Assembly (NCBI GenBank): GCA_964528035.1
Contig: CAZGQY010000184.1
Location: forward strand, 1-7,956
Length of the DNA: 7,956 nucleotides
Source: CAZGQY01 sp964528035
GTDB lineage: Bacteria; Pseudomonadota; Gammaproteobacteria; Methylococcales; UBA1147
Reading direction: 5' to 3'
Below the pieces are notes generated by a model. It made no database searches and was not told the origin of the DNA. It saw only the letters and a list, made by a program, of their open reading frames with translations. Shown one piece after another: positions 6,268-7,956 of the stretch. Numbering within the stretch: the first letter of the stretch is position 1; every line of letters starts with the position of its first letter. Position numbers and translations under genes: made by a program.

Positions 6268-7235
6268 TTCTGGATAATCGCGTGGGCCTGTTGATCCGCA
6301 TGATACGAAGATCTGACCATAGGGCCACTGGCAACGTGGGCAAATCCCATGGCATTACCAATTTCTGCAAGGCGGTCAAACTCATCCGGGTGTACGTAGC
6401 GGTGTACGGGTAAATGATCCATACTGGGTTGTAAATATTGTCCCAGTGTAAGCATTGAGCAGTTGTTTTCTCGCAATTCCTGCATGACCTGTTCGACTTC
6501 ATCGATTTGCTCACCCAAACCCAGCATTAACCCGGATTTTGTGGGTACGGACGGAAATAGTTTATTAAACCGGCGAAGCAATTCAAGTGAAACTGTATAA
6601 CTCGCACCGGGCCGCGCCTGTTTGTAGAGCCGGGGCACGGTTTCCAGATTATGATTAAATATATCAGGTGGGTTTTTGCTCAGTGCATCCAGGGCTTTGT
6701 CATGCCGACCCCGAAAATCGGGTACCAGGATTTCTATTTTAGTGTTTGGATTAAGCTCTCTGGAGTGGGTGATGCATTCTGCAAAATGTTCTCCTCCACC
6801 GTCTTTCAGGTCATCTCGATCGACTGAGGTAATGACCACGTAACGAAGTTGCATTGCCTGGATGGTTTCTGCCAGATGCTTTGGTTCGTTTAAATCCAGA
6901 GACTGCGGTTTACCATGAGCCACATCACAAAATGGGCAACGCCGAGTGCAGAGGTCACCCATTATCATAAAAGTCGCTGTTCCTGCCGAAAAACATTCAG
7001 ACAAATTTGGACAGGCCGCTTCTTCGCATACGGTGTGTAAATTTTGTGAACGCAGGATTTTTTTTATAGCTTGGATTTTTGTACCACTTGACGCTTTAAC
7101 CCGAATCCAGGGGGGTTTTCGTAGTGCTTCGGTCGGAACAACTTTGATTGGAATTCGGGATAATTTCTGGCCATTTCGATGATGGGATGCAGGCGTCGAC
7201 CTGGATAGGGCAGTGTAATCGGGTTGCTGGGCCAT
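6252..7235 (-). CDS. lipA: lipoyl synthase (radical SAM)
   Basis: LipA inserts two sulfur atoms into protein-bound octanoyl groups to make the lipoyl cofactor of pyruvate and 2-oxoglutarate dehydrogenases and the glycine cleavage system. The 327-residue length matches the family. The auxiliary cluster motif C-x4-C-x5-C is at Cys70, Cys75 and Cys81; the radical SAM motif C-x3-C-x2-C is at Cys96, Cys100 and Cys103. The C-terminal RSSY motif at 308-311, which supplies the serine ligand of the auxiliary cluster, is intact, as are FNHNLETVPRLY and PTKSGLMLGLGE. The octanoyltransferase gene lipB, often adjacent, is not seen here. The gene follows the DUF523 gene after 64 bp and precedes the ElyC-like gene, all on the minus strand. 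No good Shine-Dalgarno or promoter was found in the 64-bp gap. The last codons (SVRE and stop) lie inside the arm of the large inverted repeat, after all conserved residues. Confidence 0.97.
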   Translation of the reverse strand: MAQQPDYTALSRSTPASHHRNGQKLSRIPIKVVPTEALRKPPWIRVKASSGTKIQAIKKILRSQNLHTVCEEAACPNLSECFSAGTATFMIMGDLCTRRCPFCDVAHGKPQSLDLNEPKHLAETIQAMQLRYVVITSVDRDDLKDGGGEHFAECITHSRELNPNTKIEILVPDFRGRHDKALDALSKNPPDIFNHNLETVPRLYKQARPGASYTVSLELLRRFNKLFPSVPTKSGLMLGLGEQIDEVEQVMQELRENNCSMLTLGQYLQPSMDHLPVHRYVHPDEFDRLAEIGNAMGFAHVASGPMVRSSYHADQQAHAIIQKSVRE

Positions 7236-7299
7236 GATGTTGTCTATAGTGAACTGGATGGGTTAATTGTATTGTAGTGCCAATCAAATGTTTTGGTAT

Positions 7300-7884
7300 C
7301 TATTTATCTTGGCAATTTACAGTGCCAGACATTAATTTTTCCTTGGACTTTGTGGATTCAGTATAGTTAAGCCTCTGAGCATAGGCGTATACACGTTCAA
7401 AAAAAACTTCTCGCATCAGTGGATCATCCAGATGATTTTCTTCTACGACAGGTAGCGACTGGTAGGTTTCCAGGAGTATGCGGGTAAAAATGCCACGACC
7501 TTCAACGTCATATTGATTGGAATTAATGGATATATTGACACTTTCCAGGCCGCAGCTGGGTGATTTGCTTTTTACAATGTAACCACAAAGCCTGGAAAGT
7601 TCCGGCATTTTAGATCGACTGAATGTTTCCAGATCCTGGGTGATATCCAGCGAGTGATTGTTGACTCCTATCGCGTGTATTCTAGAGTCTTTGGTGTGAA
7701 CCAGTTTAATGGGTTCTCTGGGAGTGCCTAATCCGACTGCGACTTCAGGACATAGCGGGATAAATTCGAAACGGCAGATCAGAAGCTGATTGATGGCTTG
7801 GTTCCACTTATGTCCGCCATCGTAACGCACTTTGTTTCCCAGCAAACAACTGCTGACGCCGACAGGAATTTTAGCTTTTTTCAC
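7300..7884 (-). CDS. DUF523 family protein (TudS-like Fe-S desulfurase), lacking the usual DUF1722 half
   Basis: The start chosen is GTG at 7882-7884, giving 194 residues that begin KKAKIPVGVSSCLLG, the normal N-terminus of this family. A TTG at 7914 in the same frame would add ten residues; it has a GGTGAG-like site upstream and cannot be excluded. DUF523 includes TudS, a [4Fe-4S] 2-thiouracil desulfurase. In the 194-residue numbering, Cys13 (VSSCLLG), Cys45 (PLCPEV) and Cys111 (KSPSCG) are the probable cluster ligands, with Cys100 nearby. RYDGGHK and GLGTPREPIKLV are also typical. The tail (FTRILLE...LPVVEE...DDPLMREVFFERVYAYAQR) is the connector seen in proteins where DUF523 is fused to DUF1722, yet the protein stops about 20 residues later and no DUF1722 sequence follows. 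The start overlaps the end of the upstream gene by 14 bases, suggesting translational coupling. lipA follows after 64 bp. The in vivo substrate is unknown. Confidence 0.85.
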   Translation of the reverse strand: MKKAKIPVGVSSCLLGNKVRYDGGHKWNQAINQLLICRFEFIPLCPEVAVGLGTPREPIKLVHTKDSRIHAIGVNNHSLDITQDLETFSRSKMPELSRLCGYIVKSKSPSCGLESVNISINSNQYDVEGRGIFTRILLETYQSLPVVEENHLDDPLMREVFFERVYAYAQRLNYTESTKSKEKLMSGTVNCQDK

Positions 7885-7956
7885 AGTTATCCCACTGATA
7901 TTCAAGTGCGTCAAGCAGATGTCTCACCAGGGGCAAAGCAATTTCCTGACTGTTTG
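7871..7956 (-). CDS. 3' end of an unrecognised gene entering from the right edge
   Basis: A minus-strand frame open from the window edge encodes 27 residues ending RHLLDALEYQWDNCEKS, with stop TAA at 7871-7873. The residue mix looks like a genuine helical protein C-terminus, and the other two minus frames close earlier (at about 7924 and 7912). Its stop overlaps the proposed GTG start of the DUF523 gene by 14 bases, a common arrangement for coupled genes in one operon. The product was not recognised from so short a piece. Confidence 0.5.
   Translation of the reverse strand, partial: NSQEIALPLVRHLLDALEYQWDNCEKS

Noticed and set aside
7236..7299. Promoter for lipA in the gap after the DUF523 gene
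   Set aside because: TACAAT-like -10 candidates exist on the minus strand, but none has a reasonable -35 box at proper spacing; read-through from upstream is simpler.

Overview
The window reads as chromosomal DNA of a gammaproteobacterium, probably a free-living or marine one. This rests on the LipA sequence, an ElyC-like DUF218 envelope protein, a DUF523 protein of the type normally fused to DUF1722, and a two-domain cyclic-di-GMP enzyme. GC content looks to be in the mid-40s by eye. The genus cannot be named from the sequence. No rRNA, tRNA, CRISPR array or transposase gene is visible.

Layout: 1-521 holds no convincing gene. Two plus-strand signalling genes follow: a soluble hybrid histidine kinase with a C-terminal receiver but no sensor domain (522-1856), then, 96 bp on, a GAF-PAS-GGDEF-EAL protein (1953-4265). 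After a 214-bp gap comes a plus-strand short-chain dehydrogenase resembling benzil/sepiapterin reductases (4480-5202). It converges on a minus-strand block that reads right to left: the 3' end of an unrecognised gene entering from the right edge (7871-7956), a DUF523/TudS-type protein (7300-7884), lipoyl synthase lipA (6252-7235) and an ElyC/YdcF-like membrane protein (5332-6105).

The kinase and the cyclic-di-GMP enzyme are probably co-transcribed, but they share no receiver or HPt domain through which phosphate could pass, so any link between them is regulatory inference. The cyclic-di-GMP protein keeps its GGDEF motif, its RxxD inhibitory site and all the expected EAL catalytic residues. 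The kinase receiver has lost one of the two acidic metal-binding residues (Asp to Gly).

The most unusual element is a 156-bp imperfect palindrome at 6112-6267. It fills nearly all of the gap between lipA and the ElyC-like gene and runs over the lipA stop codon into its last codons. Its 64-nt arms share one axis of symmetry and match at 51 of 64 positions, including perfect 14-bp and 18-bp blocks. It looks like a MITE-type element or a large hairpin RNA in the lipA-elyC transcript. No named element family was recognised.
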